From contig JBMOGA010000001.1 of assembly GCA_049318625.1 (NCBI GenBank), forward strand, positions 1 to 64,000: a stretch of 64,000 nucleotides of DNA, written 5' to 3'. This document shows, in pieces, positions 43,855 to 53,328 of the stretch. The notes under the pieces are model-generated. The model did not search any database and was not told the origin of the DNA. It saw only the letters and a program-made list of their open reading frames with translations. The stretch is from JBMOGA01 sp049318625 (lineage in GTDB: Bacteria; Pseudomonadota; Alphaproteobacteria; Rhizobiales; Hyphomicrobiaceae). Within the stretch, counting starts at the first letter, position 1. The number at the start of each line of letters is the position of its first letter. The position numbers were made by a program, and so were the translations under genes.

Positions 43855-45129
43855 CTAGCGTGAGCGCTCCCCCGCCACGCGGCGGGCGAAGAACGCATCG
43901 ACGGCCTCGGCGATCGAGGCTGCCACCTTGCGCTGCCAAGCCGGCGTGGTCATCAGCGCCTGATCCTCGGTGTTGCTCATGTAGCCAAGCTCGACGAGGA
44001 CGGAGGGCGTCTGCGTCTGCTGAAGCACCTTGAAGGCCGCCGACCGGGTCGGCTCCCGCGACAACGCGATCGACTTGCCCAGCTCACGAACGAGCAACCC
44101 TCTGAAATCCGCCGAGAAATTCGACGTCTCCCGCCGCAGGAGATCGATCAGGATATTGCGGACCGGATCCAAGGCCTCGCGATCCCCGCCGCCGAGGCCG
44201 GCCAGGATATCGACGGCATTCTCCTTCTCCGCCAGCCGCCGGGCTTGCTCGTCGGAGGCCTTCTCCGAAAGCGTATAAATGGTGGCGCCGCGAACGGTGC
44301 TTGCGACGTCGGTCGCCTGCAGGGAGTCGGCGTGAATGGAAATGAACAGGTCGGCCGTCGCCTGCTCGGAAATGGCCACGCGCTGGTCGAGCCCGATGAA
44401 CACATCAGATCCCCGCGTCAGCACCAGATCGTAGCGCTGGCGGCCGTCGAGGATCATCTTGAGCTGCCGCGCCACCGCCAGGACGATATCTTTTTCAAGC
44501 ACACCTTTCGTGCCCACCGCTCCCGGGTCGAGGCCGCCGTGGCCGGGGTCGAGTACGATCAGAGGCCGCGGCCGTTTCGCGCGCTCGCCGCCGGTGCCCG
44601 TCTTCGGCGCGGCCGCCGGCGTCGCTGGCGCCACTGCGGCGGCAGCGGCCGCCGCCCGGAATGTCGCCTCGTCCGCCTCGACGAGCACGACCGACAGTGC
44701 GACGCGGCCCCCGGACCGCGCCAGCAGCTCCGCCCGATCGACCGCAACCGGACGCCCCAGGTCGGCGACCAGCCTGGAACGCCCCGGCGCCAAAAGCCCG
44801 AACCTGTAGCCCTCGACGACGCCCGCGCGCCCCAACCCCGGCTTCACCGACGGCTTGAAATCCACATCGGCGATGTCGACGACCAGGCGCGGCGGATCGG
44901 CAATCAGGAAGACGGCGGGCTCTGTGGGGCCCGAAAATTCCAGGATCAGCCGGGTTCGCGATCCCTCCGGCTCGATCCGGACGGCTTCCACAGCGACTCG
45001 CGTTGCAGTAGCAGTTGCCGACGCTGGCGCGGGCGCTGCGTTACGGCCGGTCTGGGCGGCCGCACTGCTCCACATCGCGGCCGCGAGCACGCAGGCGGCC
45101 AGACCAACAGCCGAGACGGAACGCCGCAT
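43855..45129 (-). CDS. amiC: N-acetylmuramoyl-L-alanine amidase with AMIN domain
   Basis: Periplasmic cell-wall amidase of 424 aa. Signal peptide VGLAACVLAAAMWSSAAA; AMIN domain (about 45-150: SRTRLILEFSGPTEPAVFL, PPRLVVDIADV); a disordered Ala/Pro linker; then Amidase_3 (about 185-415) with zinc motifs IVLDPGHGGLDPGAVG (His, about 195), EKDIVLAVA (Glu) and FISIHADS (His), and the catalytic Glu in PSVLVELGYMSN. It cleaves the amide between MurNAc and the stem peptide during cell separation; the AMIN domain usually targets the septum. It lies upstream of mrcA, with about 290 bases between. Confidence 0.95.
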   Translation of the reverse strand: MRRSVSAVGLAACVLAAAMWSSAAAQTGRNAAPAPASATATATRVAVEAVRIEPEGSRTRLILEFSGPTEPAVFLIADPPRLVVDIADVDFKPSVKPGLGRAGVVEGYRFGLLAPGRSRLVADLGRPVAVDRAELLARSGGRVALSVVLVEADEATFRAAAAAAAVAPATPAAAPKTGTGGERAKRPRPLIVLDPGHGGLDPGAVGTKGVLEKDIVLAVARQLKMILDGRQRYDLVLTRGSDVFIGLDQRVAISEQATADLFISIHADSLQATDVASTVRGATIYTLSEKASDEQARRLAEKENAVDILAGLGGGDREALDPVRNILIDLLRRETSNFSADFRGLLVRELGKSIALSREPTRSAAFKVLQQTQTPSVLVELGYMSNTEDQALMTTPAWQRKVAASIAEAVDAFFARRVAGERSR

Positions 45130-45804
45130 CCAGCCCCCTTTCCCCTCGCCTGGCGCCGGCGTGCCGAAACGGCCGGCCCATTAACGGGAAATCAACGCGA
45201 ATACCGCGAACCTCCTTGTGCGAGTCGTGTGCGACCCGTCCGAGAAACCATAACATGCTTGCGTTGGCTCGGGCGAACCCGTTACATTTCTCGCGGATGC
45301 ACAGAGCCGTGCGCCCCCATCGCGCCGTCCGACGGCGGCCCAGCTTCTTTGGAAGCCGATAGGTTGCAAGGCTCACCCATGTGTTTTCCGAAACTCGATG
45401 CCGCCTTGGCGCCTAGGGAAAGGGGCGACTTGACGGCTCAGTCCGGTGTGACCTCGTCTCACCATCCGAACCCAATCGTCGAAGCCGAGACGGAGCGATT
45501 TGCCAGCTCGGCCGACAGCATCAGGTCTATATGCGCCACGCCGCCACAGCTCCGCACTCGAGTACCCGGATTTCCGGGATGCTCCCGTGCGCCGTGTGTG
45601 ACCGGCTAGCCCCGGCGACGATCCCAGCCGCACTCGCGCGGCCGGGATCGAGACTTCGCCGTCCGGGTGACCAGCGCTTCCTTTCCCGATCCGCCATCAG
45701 CCTCCCCGCACACTCATCAGACGCGCCCCTTCGCCAGGCCTCGGCCAACGGTGCCACTGCGCACCGGTCGCCGGCCTCCTCGGGCGCGCAAGGACCATTT
45801 GCAC
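45130..45804 (+). promoter_or_regulatory. Long leader region of rne with a hairpin
   Basis: About 675 bases between the divergent amiC and rne starts, with no convincing gene. At 45619-45650 CGATCCC-A-GCCGC pairs with GCGGC-C-GGGATCG (12 pairs, one mismatch, six-base loop). Long structured leaders are how RNase E controls its own mRNA in other bacteria, so this hairpin is a candidate autoregulatory element. Confidence 0.45.
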
Positions 45805-48792
45805 ATGTCACACAACAAGATGCTCATCGACGCTTCCCACCCCGAGGAAACTCGGGTCGTGGTGCTGCGCAACGGCCGCGTTGAGGAGTTCGACTACGAG
45901 TCTGCCGCCCGCAAGCTGCTCCGCGGCAGCATCTATCTCGCCAAGGTCACGCGGGTCGAACCGTCGCTGCAAGCCGGGTTCGTGGACTACTGCGGCAACC
46001 GCCACGGCTTTCTCGCCTTCAACGAGATCCACCCCGACTATTATCAAATTCCGGTCGCCGACCGTCAGGCGCTGATCGACGAGGAGGCCGCCGCCGAGGC
46101 GGAGGAAGAAGCCGAAGCCGACGCCCGGGCCGAAGCGAACGAAAATCGCCGGCGCCGGCGGCCGCGCCACGGCCAGCGTTCGTCAGGGCGGTCGGCCGAT
46201 GATAGCGGTGCGGAATTCTCCGGCCCCGAGCCGATCGATGTGACCGACCTGCTGCCGCCCGAGCCTACGGGTGAGGCGGACGAGTCCGGCCCGGACGGCT
46301 CCAACGAGGCCGCTGCGGCGCCGTCCGAGCCGACCCAGCTGACCGAAGCGTACGGATTGTCCCCCGCCTCGGACGCGGTTCGCGAGCCGGCGGTCGATAC
46401 CGACCAGCAGGACGGCGCGCGCCCGCACGCGACCGAGGCTGCCGACGAGGCCGGTGAGGCTTCGGAAATGTCGGACGTGCCGGTGGCTATCGGCAATGTG
46501 GAAGATGTCGGTGTCGAGGAGGTGGAAGCCCCCGAATCCGCCGGCTCCGCCGAGGCCGAGCAGGTTGAGAGCGTCTCCGGGTCCGAGGATGCCCTCGAGG
46601 AGCTTCCGAGCCGGCCGCGTCGCCGGCCGCGCAGCTACAAGATCCAAGAGGTCATCAAGCGCCGCCAGATCATTCTGGTGCAGGTGGTCAAGGAGGAGCG
46701 GGGCACCAAGGGCGCCGCGCTCACCACGTACCTGTCGCTGGCTGGCCGCTATACCGTTCTGATGCCCAACACGGCGCGCGGCGGCGGCATCAGCCGCAAG
46801 ATCACCAACGTTCAGGACCGCAAGCGGCTCAAGGCGATCGCCGACGAGCTGGAGGTGCCGGAAGGCATGGGTCTGATCATCCGTACCGCCGGCGCGGCGC
46901 GGACCAAGCAGGAGATCAAGCGCGACTTCGAGTATCTGCTGCGGCTTTGGGAGAGCGTGCGCGAGCTGACGCTTCATTCGACGGCGCCGAGCCTCGTCTA
47001 CGAGGAAGGCGACCTGATCAAGCGTTCGATCCGCGACCTCTACAGCAAGGAAGTCGAGGAGATCGTCGTTTCCGGCGAGGCGGCGTTCAAGGAAGCCCGC
47101 GACTTCATGCGGATGCTGATGCCGAGCCACGTGAAGAACGTGGTGCAATACCAGGATCCCGAGCCGCTGTTCACGCGCTACCAGATCGAGCGCCAGCTGA
47201 ACGCGATGTTCAGCCCCTACGTCCATCTACGGTCGGGTGGCTATCTCGTCATCAATCAGACCGAGGCCCTCGTTGCCGTCGACGTCAACTCCGGCAAGTC
47301 GACGCGCGAGTTCTCGATCGAAGAGACCGCGCTGGCGACCAATCTCGAAGCGGCGGATGAAATCGCCCGTCAGCTTAAGCTGCGCGATCTGGCCGGCCTG
47401 ATCGTGATCGATTTCATCGACATGGAGGAGAACCGCAACAATCGGGCGGTCGAACGCCGTCTCAAGGAGGCGCTGCGGTTCGATCGGGCCCGCATCCAGG
47501 TCGGGCGGATCAGCCATTTCGGCCTCATGGAGATGTCGCGGCAACGGCTACGCACCGGCGTGCTCGAAGGCTCGACGACCCAGTGCCCGCACTGTCAGGG
47601 TACCGGAATCATCCGTTCGACCGAGAGCGTTGCGCTGGCGGTTCTGCGCGGCCTCGAGGACACTCTGATGAACGGTCCGGCGACATCGCTGGTCGCGACC
47701 ACCACAACACAGGTCGCCCTCTACCTCCTCAACAACAAGCGCACGTTCATCAACGACATGGAGGCGCGGTCGAGCATCACAGTCACCATCGCCGCCAGCG
47801 ACAAGGTGCAAGGGGCCAACTTCACGATCGAGCGGGTGGCGCGCGCCCATGAGCCGCAACGGCGCATCGAGCGGACCGCGGTGAAGATGGATTGGGGCTT
47901 CGACGGCGAAGGCGAAGCTGATGGTGCCACAGCCGAGACCGATGCCGAGGTCGAAGTGGAGGTCATCGAGGTCGAGGAGGAGGCCCGCGAGAACACCGAG
48001 GGCGGACGCGAGGGGGGCGGTCGTCGCCGCCGTGGCCGCCGCGGAGACCGTGGCGACCGGCCCGAGCGGGGCGAGCGGCAGCCGTCGTTCCAGGGTGTGG
48101 CCGGCGAAACCGACGGTGAAGTCGGCCCGTTGGTAGCCGGTAACGGGCAAGATCACGATGATGTGATGCCACTCGGTCCCGTGGCCGATGACGAGACCAG
48201 TGAGGGCGGGCCGGACGACGGCGGCCGCACCGACGTCGTGCAGGGGGAAGGCGAGGGCGAGGATGCGCGCCGCCGCCGTGGTCGCCGGCGCGGCCGGCGC
48301 GGCGGTCGCCGGGGCCGTGATCGCGACGGACGGGTGCCGGGTGCTGCAAACGGCGAGGCTGGTGACGAGGGTATGGACGCCCCGTTCGCCGCAGATGTCG
48401 CGACGGCGGACGCCATGGTCGCTGCGAATGCCAACGAGCGCGCGCTCGACCTGCCAGTCGAGCCGAGCCAGCCGGTGCCTGCCGAGCCGAGCCGCGAGGC
48501 CAGAAGCGAAATGGCGCCGGTCACCGTTGCGGTGGTGCCGGCCATCGAGGTGCCGGTGATCGCCGACGCGGCGCCGCCCGCCGCGCCAGTTGCCCCGGCA
48601 AAGGTCGCCGTCCTCGAGGTCGCCGTTGCCGAGGCGATCGCCGAGCCGGAGGCCCCGGCCGCCGACCCGCGCGCGCCGCGCACGGCACCGGTCTCGAGCA
48701 CGCCAGTCGTTGCACGGGTCGTGGTCGGCTCCGAGGGTGCGGAAGAAGCCGAGGCCAAGCCGGTTCGGCGCGGTTGGTGGAGCCGGAAGTAG
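45805..48792 (+). CDS. rne: Ribonuclease E
   Basis: Essential endoribonuclease and degradosome scaffold, about 995 aa. N-terminal half: S1 region split by an acidic/Arg insertion of about 180 residues (91-275), as in alphaproteobacteria; DNase I-like site with AVDVNSGKSTREF (Asp about 491) and IVIDFIDMEEN (Asp about 535); zinc-link CPHCQG (about 593). The C-terminal third is disordered with two Arg-rich RNA-binding blocks (GRRRRGRRGDRG, RRRRGRRRGRRGGRRGRD) and ends RRGWWSRK. The terminal GWW matches the PNPase-docking motif known from Caulobacter RNase E. ATG 45805 (MSHNKMLIDASHPEET) is where family similarity begins. Confidence 0.96.
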   Translation: MSHNKMLIDASHPEETRVVVLRNGRVEEFDYESAARKLLRGSIYLAKVTRVEPSLQAGFVDYCGNRHGFLAFNEIHPDYYQIPVADRQALIDEEAAAEAEEEAEADARAEANENRRRRRPRHGQRSSGRSADDSGAEFSGPEPIDVTDLLPPEPTGEADESGPDGSNEAAAAPSEPTQLTEAYGLSPASDAVREPAVDTDQQDGARPHATEAADEAGEASEMSDVPVAIGNVEDVGVEEVEAPESAGSAEAEQVESVSGSEDALEELPSRPRRRPRSYKIQEVIKRRQIILVQVVKEERGTKGAALTTYLSLAGRYTVLMPNTARGGGISRKITNVQDRKRLKAIADELEVPEGMGLIIRTAGAARTKQEIKRDFEYLLRLWESVRELTLHSTAPSLVYEEGDLIKRSIRDLYSKEVEEIVVSGEAAFKEARDFMRMLMPSHVKNVVQYQDPEPLFTRYQIERQLNAMFSPYVHLRSGGYLVINQTEALVAVDVNSGKSTREFSIEETALATNLEAADEIARQLKLRDLAGLIVIDFIDMEENRNNRAVERRLKEALRFDRARIQVGRISHFGLMEMSRQRLRTGVLEGSTTQCPHCQGTGIIRSTESVALAVLRGLEDTLMNGPATSLVATTTTQVALYLLNNKRTFINDMEARSSITVTIAASDKVQGANFTIERVARAHEPQRRIERTAVKMDWGFDGEGEADGATAETDAEVEVEVIEVEEEARENTEGGREGGGRRRRGRRGDRGDRPERGERQPSFQGVAGETDGEVGPLVAGNGQDHDDVMPLGPVADDETSEGGPDDGGRTDVVQGEGEGEDARRRRGRRRGRRGGRRGRDRDGRVPGAANGEAGDEGMDAPFAADVATADAMVAANANERALDLPVEPSQPVPAEPSREARSEMAPVTVAVVPAIEVPVIADAAPPAAPVAPAKVAVLEVAVAEAIAEPEAPAADPRAPRTAPVSSTPVVARVVVGSEGAEEAEAKPVRRGWWSRK

Positions 48793-48803
48793 GACAGCTG
48801 AAC

Positions 48804-48826
48804 AGGCCGGGGCGTGTCCCCGGCCT
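48804..48826. terminator. Terminator between rne and the convergent aminotransferase
   Basis: A 9-bp perfect stem AGGCCGGGG / CCCCGGCCT with a five-base loop, then TGTCTTAT on the plus strand. It lies 11 bases after the rne stop and 13 before the opposing stop, so it can serve both transcripts. Confidence 0.7.
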
Positions 48827-48839
48827 TGTCTTATGCGGT

Positions 48840-50036
48840 TCAGCTGGCGTTGATGCGCCAGGCTTTCAGCCGCTCGATCGCTTCGACCATCGCGTCGGTC
48901 GGTCCTGCATACGAGAACCGCACAAACTGGCCGCCGCGCACCTCGTCGAAATCCAGTCCGGGAGTCGCGGCTACGCCGGCCTCGTCGAGCATGCGGCGCG
49001 TGAACGCCAAGCTGTCGACCGACAGGCCGGAGATATCGCAGTAGAGGTAGAACGCGCCGTCGGCCGGCACGATGCGATCGAAGCCAGCCTTTGGCATCTC
49101 GCGCAGCAGAAGCTCTCGATTTGCGGCATAGACCGCCCGGTTCGCCTCGAGCTCGTCGAGCCCGTCGAAGGCGCCGAGGGCTGCAACCTGGGCAGCAGCC
49201 GGTGCCGAGATGTAGAGGTTCTGCGCCAGCCGCTCGATCGGACGCACCAGGCGCTCGGGAACCACCATCCAGCCGACCCGCCAGCCCGTCATCGAGAAGT
49301 ATTTCGAGAAGCTGTTGATGACGACCGCGTCGTCCAGGTGGCACAGGGCACTGCGGGCCGGCATCCCGTAGGTCAGGCCGTGGTAGATCTCATCGGAGAC
49401 GAACCACACGCCGCGCGCGCGGCAGACGTCGGCGATGGTGGCGAGGCGTTCGGGCTCCAGCATGGTGCCGGTCGGATTGGCCGGGCTTGCGAGCAGGAGA
49501 CCCTTCAGTTGATGTTGGGTAATCGCCTGGTCGATGCCCTCTGGCGTCGGCATCCATCGGTCCGCGGGGCCGGTCTCGATGTTGATCGGGCGGCAGCCGA
49601 GGGCCGTGAGGATGTGCCGGTAGCACGGGTAGCCCGGCGCCGGCAGGCCGGCCGTATCGCCGGCATCGAAGAGCGCGAGAAAGGCCAGCACGAAGGCAGC
49701 CGACGAGCCACTGGTGACCACGATGCGGGACGGTGCAATGTCCAGCCCGTACCAGTCCCCATAGAGCCGGGCGATGCGAGCGCGCAGCGGCTCCATACCC
49801 AGCGCCAGCGTGTAGCCGAGCGTCTCGCGATCGAGGGCATGCTTCAGGGCTTCGCGCGCGGCCCGTGGTGCCGCCGTTCCCGGCTGGCCGACTTCCATGT
49901 GGATAATCCGGCGGCCTTCCGCTTCGGCGGCAGCCGCTGCCCGCATGACGTCCATGACGATGAACGACGGAATCTCACTGCGCGCCGAGGCCGCGGCCGC
50001 CAGGCCAGCCAGACTGTCAGTTGGTCGTTGCGCCAT
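48840..50036 (-). CDS. Class I/II pyridoxal-phosphate aminotransferase
   Basis: Fold-type I aminotransferase of 398 aa. Seen: IIHMEVGQPGTAAP (about 44-57), VTSGSSAAFVLAF (about 102), ASPANPTGTMLEPE (about 181-194), SDEIYHGLTYG (about 212-222), the PLP lysine in NSFSKYFSMTGWRVGW (about 245) and the C-terminal Arg in FVRFSYAG. Members transfer amino groups between amino acids and 2-oxoacids; the donor cannot be assigned. ATG at 50036 with GGGAGG six bases upstream; an in-frame extension to 50120 is Arg/Pro-rich and unlikely. Confidence 0.9.
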   Translation of the reverse strand: MAQRPTDSLAGLAAAASARSEIPSFIVMDVMRAAAAAEAEGRRIIHMEVGQPGTAAPRAAREALKHALDRETLGYTLALGMEPLRARIARLYGDWYGLDIAPSRIVVTSGSSAAFVLAFLALFDAGDTAGLPAPGYPCYRHILTALGCRPINIETGPADRWMPTPEGIDQAITQHQLKGLLLASPANPTGTMLEPERLATIADVCRARGVWFVSDEIYHGLTYGMPARSALCHLDDAVVINSFSKYFSMTGWRVGWMVVPERLVRPIERLAQNLYISAPAAAQVAALGAFDGLDELEANRAVYAANRELLLREMPKAGFDRIVPADGAFYLYCDISGLSVDSLAFTRRMLDEAGVAATPGLDFDEVRGGQFVRFSYAGPTDAMVEAIERLKAWRINAS

Positions 50037-50226
50037 TGCAGGCCTCCCTTTCGCTGGCGCGGGGATACGCGTAAGGGCGGCGGGGCGCAAGGAACGGGGG
50101 GGACACGGTTTTGCCCGCATTGCAGGGATGGTGTGGCAAGGTTGTTGCGCGAGGCGCCTTGCTATGTCGGGCGCGCCGCGCCTATTTCACGGGAATGGCA
50201 GGCGTGGTCAGGAGCAGGTTTCGATC

Positions 50227-51600
50227 GTGAGCGACGGGCAGCGCGGCAAGCATCGCAGCAGCGGCACCGGACCCCGGCTTGTCTGGACGCTCGTGGCAGT
50301 CCTTTGCCTGGTCGCCGGTCTTGCGCGGTCAGCCGCCGCGCAGGGTATTCCCCTCATTCGAGATACCGAAATCGAGCTTCTGCTCAACGACTACGCGCAG
50401 CCCATCTTCAAGGCTGCCGGTCTCGGAACCGGCCGTGTCAGTGTCCGGATCGTGCGCAACGACGCCTTCAACGCGTTCGTGATGGACGGCCGCAGCGTCT
50501 ACGTCCACACCGGCATGCTCATGCAGTCGGACACGCCCAATCAGGTCATCGGCGTGATCGCTCACGAGGCCGGCCATATCTCGGGCGGGCATATCGCCTC
50601 GATGCAAGCGCGGCTCGCACGCGAGCAGACGCGGATGCTGTTGTTGCGGGTGCTCGGCATCGGCGCCGCCATCGCGACCGGTCGTGGCGAGGCCATCGTC
50701 GCGGCCGACGAGGTGATCATCCGCTCGTTCCTAGCCGAGCGTCGCTCTCAGGAGAGCGCGGCGGATCAGGCCGGCCTGCAGTTCCTCAACGCGACCAAGC
50801 AGTCTGGCCGCGGCATGCTCGAGACGTTCGAGCGCTTCGCCCAGCAGGAGTATGTCTCGGACACCTACAAGGATCCATTTGTCCGCAGCCATCCTATTGC
50901 CGTCGACCGTCTGCGCCAGCTTCGTGACAACGTCTCGAAAAGCGCATTCTCGGCCCAGAAGGACCCGCCCGAGTTGCAGCTCCGCCACGATCTGATGCGG
51001 GCGAAGCTTTCGGGCTATCTGAACACGCCACAGATCGTGAGCAATCGCTATCCGCCGGCGGACACCTCGCTGCCGGCCCGGTATGCCCGCGCGATCGCCA
51101 AATTCTTCAGGGGGGGGCCGGGCGCGCTCGAGGGTGCCCTGGCCGACATCGACGGGTTGATCAAGGATCGCCCGACCTATCCGTTCTTCCACGAACTCAA
51201 GGGTGACCTGCTGATGCGCTCAGGCCGCACTAAGGAGGCGGTGGCGCCGCTGCGTCAGGCTTTGAAGCTCGCGGGCGGCGCGAACCTTATCGAGGTCCAG
51301 CTGGCGACCGCTCTGCTCGCAACAAACGAGCCCGGCGTGCTCGAGGAAGCCTCGACCCTTCTGCGGCGCTCGCTGGTCAGCGACCAGAACCCACGGGGCT
51401 TCCGGGCGCTTGCTGATGCCTCTTATCGCAGCGGCAAAGCCTCGGAGGCGGATGCGGCCATGTCGCAGGCGACGATGCTCGAAGGCGACATCAAGCAGGC
51501 GCAAATCTTCGCGAAGCGTGCTCAGCGCGGCTTGACTCCCAATTCGCCGCTCTGGATCAAGATGGACGATATCATCAACAGCAAGCCGCGGCAGGAATGA
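50227..51600 (+). CDS. Periplasmic M48 metalloprotease with TPR region, BepA-like
   Basis: A 457-aa exported protease. Signal peptide VWTLVAVLCLVAGLARSAAA (about 20-39); M48 domain with the zinc motif VIAHEAGHISGGHI (HExxH, about 111-124) and the third ligand Glu in RRSQESAADQAGL (about 180). C-terminal TPR-like helices (about 300-450, for example ELKGDLLMRSGRTKEAVAPL and FRALADASYRSGKASEADAA). The plan is that of BepA (YfgC), which degrades or assists assembly of outer-membrane proteins. GTG at 50227 is the likely start. It is followed after 30 bases by a DsbA-like gene, probably in one envelope-quality-control operon. Confidence 0.92.
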   Translation: MSDGQRGKHRSSGTGPRLVWTLVAVLCLVAGLARSAAAQGIPLIRDTEIELLLNDYAQPIFKAAGLGTGRVSVRIVRNDAFNAFVMDGRSVYVHTGMLMQSDTPNQVIGVIAHEAGHISGGHIASMQARLAREQTRMLLLRVLGIGAAIATGRGEAIVAADEVIIRSFLAERRSQESAADQAGLQFLNATKQSGRGMLETFERFAQQEYVSDTYKDPFVRSHPIAVDRLRQLRDNVSKSAFSAQKDPPELQLRHDLMRAKLSGYLNTPQIVSNRYPPADTSLPARYARAIAKFFRGGPGALEGALADIDGLIKDRPTYPFFHELKGDLLMRSGRTKEAVAPLRQALKLAGGANLIEVQLATALLATNEPGVLEEASTLLRRSLVSDQNPRGFRALADASYRSGKASEADAAMSQATMLEGDIKQAQIFAKRAQRGLTPNSPLWIKMDDIINSKPRQE

Positions 51601-51630
51601 CCGGCCGAGCGAACCACGGAGTCCGACTTC

Positions 51631-52506
51631 ATGACTAGCGGCATCAACTTGACGCTCAACGCGCTGACGTCCCGCAAAGGTGCCATGGGCGGCGCAGCGG
51701 CCGTACTCGGCTGCAGCATTCTCACCACTGCCGTCATGCTCGGGAGCTTGGCAACCGTCGATCGCGCCGGCGGGTTCGTCACACCGGCACTCGCGCAAGC
51801 CGCGGCGCCGAGCACCGATGTCTCCAAGGTCTTCACCTCTGAGCAGCGCCAAGCGATCGAGCAGGTCGTCCGCGACTTCCTGGTGGCGCACCCCGAGGTC
51901 CTTCTCGAGGTCACCAAGGAGCTGGAACAGCGCCAGCAGGCGCTGATGGCGGATGCGCAGCGCAAGCTGATCATCGAGAAAAAGGCGAGTATTTTCAAAG
52001 CCTCGACCGACTATGTGTTCGGAAATCCCAAAGGCAACATCGCCGTTGTGGAGTTCTTCGACTACAATTGTGGGTGGTGCAAGCGCGCGGTCGACGAACT
52101 GACCAAGCTGACCAAGGCCGATCCGAACGTTCGTGTGATCATGAAGGAACTGCCGATCTTCGGCGACAACTCGGCATTCGCGGCGAAGGCCGCCATGGCG
52201 TCCATCGCCCAGGGCAAGTACTGGGACTTTCACGTCGCCATGATGCGCGAGAAGCAGGTGACGAAGGAGAATACCTTCCGAATTGCCGAGAAAGTCGGCA
52301 TCGACGTCGCCCGGCTCAAGCGTGACATGGAAAACCCGGCGTTGGACGCCGCCTTGAAGGCCAATCAGGATCTGGCCCAGGGTCTCGGCATCGAGGGAAC
52401 GCCGGGCTTCATTGTCGATACGAAGGTGAATGTCGGCTTCGTGCCCGCCGACGGCCTCAAGGAGATGATCGCGGAGATCCGCAAGGCTGGTTGTCAGGTG
52501 TGCTGA
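51631..52506 (+). CDS. DsbA-family thiol:disulfide oxidoreductase
   Basis: Exported thioredoxin-fold protein of 291 aa. An N-terminal hydrophobic segment (AAVLGCSILTTAVMLGSLAT) serves as signal or anchor. A helical stretch (PEVLLEVTKELEQRQQALMA, about 88-107), like the oligomerisation stalk of ScsC/Com1-type proteins, precedes the DSBA domain with FFDYNCGWCKRA (CGWC active site, about 146-149) and the cis-Pro loop IEGTPGFIV (about 253). It oxidises or isomerises disulfides in the periplasm. In several related genomes aroQ separates this gene from accB; here it does not. Confidence 0.92.
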   Translation: MTSGINLTLNALTSRKGAMGGAAAVLGCSILTTAVMLGSLATVDRAGGFVTPALAQAAAPSTDVSKVFTSEQRQAIEQVVRDFLVAHPEVLLEVTKELEQRQQALMADAQRKLIIEKKASIFKASTDYVFGNPKGNIAVVEFFDYNCGWCKRAVDELTKLTKADPNVRVIMKELPIFGDNSAFAAKAAMASIAQGKYWDFHVAMMREKQVTKENTFRIAEKVGIDVARLKRDMENPALDAALKANQDLAQGLGIEGTPGFIVDTKVNVGFVPADGLKEMIAEIRKAGCQVC

Positions 52507-52799
52507 CCGGCACCAATCGGACTCGACTATCAATAGGTTAACGACCGCACCCGCGGCCTTTCGCAGTCGAACCAAAGCTGCTAAACGGCCCGGGTGCTCG
52601 GCCCATTCAGTCCTGACTTCGGATTGGGTGGCCGTGCAAATTCGCACCTTGGCCGGCATCCGGCCGGCTCGATGGTACATGATCTGCGCACCGCCCGCCG
52701 CTTCGGTCTATCGTCGGTCGGCGGCAGGATCGCCCATCGCGCGCGCCAGCCGTTTCGACGCGCGGTGCGGTCCAGCAACTTCGGGGGCAAGTCACGTCG

Positions 52800-53267
52800 A
52801 TGGCTAAAGACATCAAAGAGCCGGCTGTCGGAGAGCAGGTGCTCATTCGCGAGTTGGCTCAGCTCCTCATCGAGACCGGTCTCACCGAGATCGAGATCGA
52901 GAAGTCCGGCCTCAAAGTCCGCGTCGCACGCAATGCCCACATCACCGCCGCGATCCCGGCCATGACCGGCGCACCGCCCGGCACACAGGCCGTCGCGGCC
53001 GCCGCTCCCGTCGTTGAAGATATCGCCAGCCACCCGGGCGCCGTGAAATCGCCGATGGTCGGCACGGCCTACCGGGCGCCCGAGCCGGGCGCTGCGACCT
53101 TCGTGGAGATCGGGACCCGGGTCTCGCAAGGACAGACGCTGCTGATCATCGAAGCGATGAAGACCATGAATCACATCCCCGCGCCGAAGGCCGGCACGGT
53201 GACGCAGATCCTTTTCGAGAACGGCCAGCCCGTCGAGTTCGGCGAGCCCTTGATGGTGGTGGAGTAG
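52800..53267 (+). CDS. accB: Biotin carboxyl carrier protein of acetyl-CoA carboxylase
   Basis: AccB, 155 aa. The N-terminal helical part (LIRELAQLLIETGLTEIEI) and an Ala/Pro linker (about 55-80) lead to the biotinyl domain (about 83-155) with SPMVGTAYRAPEPGA and the biotinylation site IIEAMKTMNHI (Lys about 121). The residue after the Lys is Thr, where Met is more usual; Thr is tolerated in related carriers. It carries CO2 between AccC and AccAD for malonyl-CoA synthesis. ATG at 52800; accC follows after 61 bases. Confidence 0.96.
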   Translation: MAKDIKEPAVGEQVLIRELAQLLIETGLTEIEIEKSGLKVRVARNAHITAAIPAMTGAPPGTQAVAAAAPVVEDIASHPGAVKSPMVGTAYRAPEPGAATFVEIGTRVSQGQTLLIIEAMKTMNHIPAPKAGTVTQILFENGQPVEFGEPLMVVE

Positions 53268-53328
53268 CCGTTCGCCGTTGGTGCCTTGGCCGGGCGCAGC
53301 AGCCCGCATCCGTGCAGTTGGGATTCCG

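Noticed and set aside
45270..45804. In-frame upstream extension of rne and short frames in its leader
   Set aside because: The extra residues are Pro/Arg-rich with no RNase E similarity. Family proteins begin at MSHNKMLIDA or close to it.
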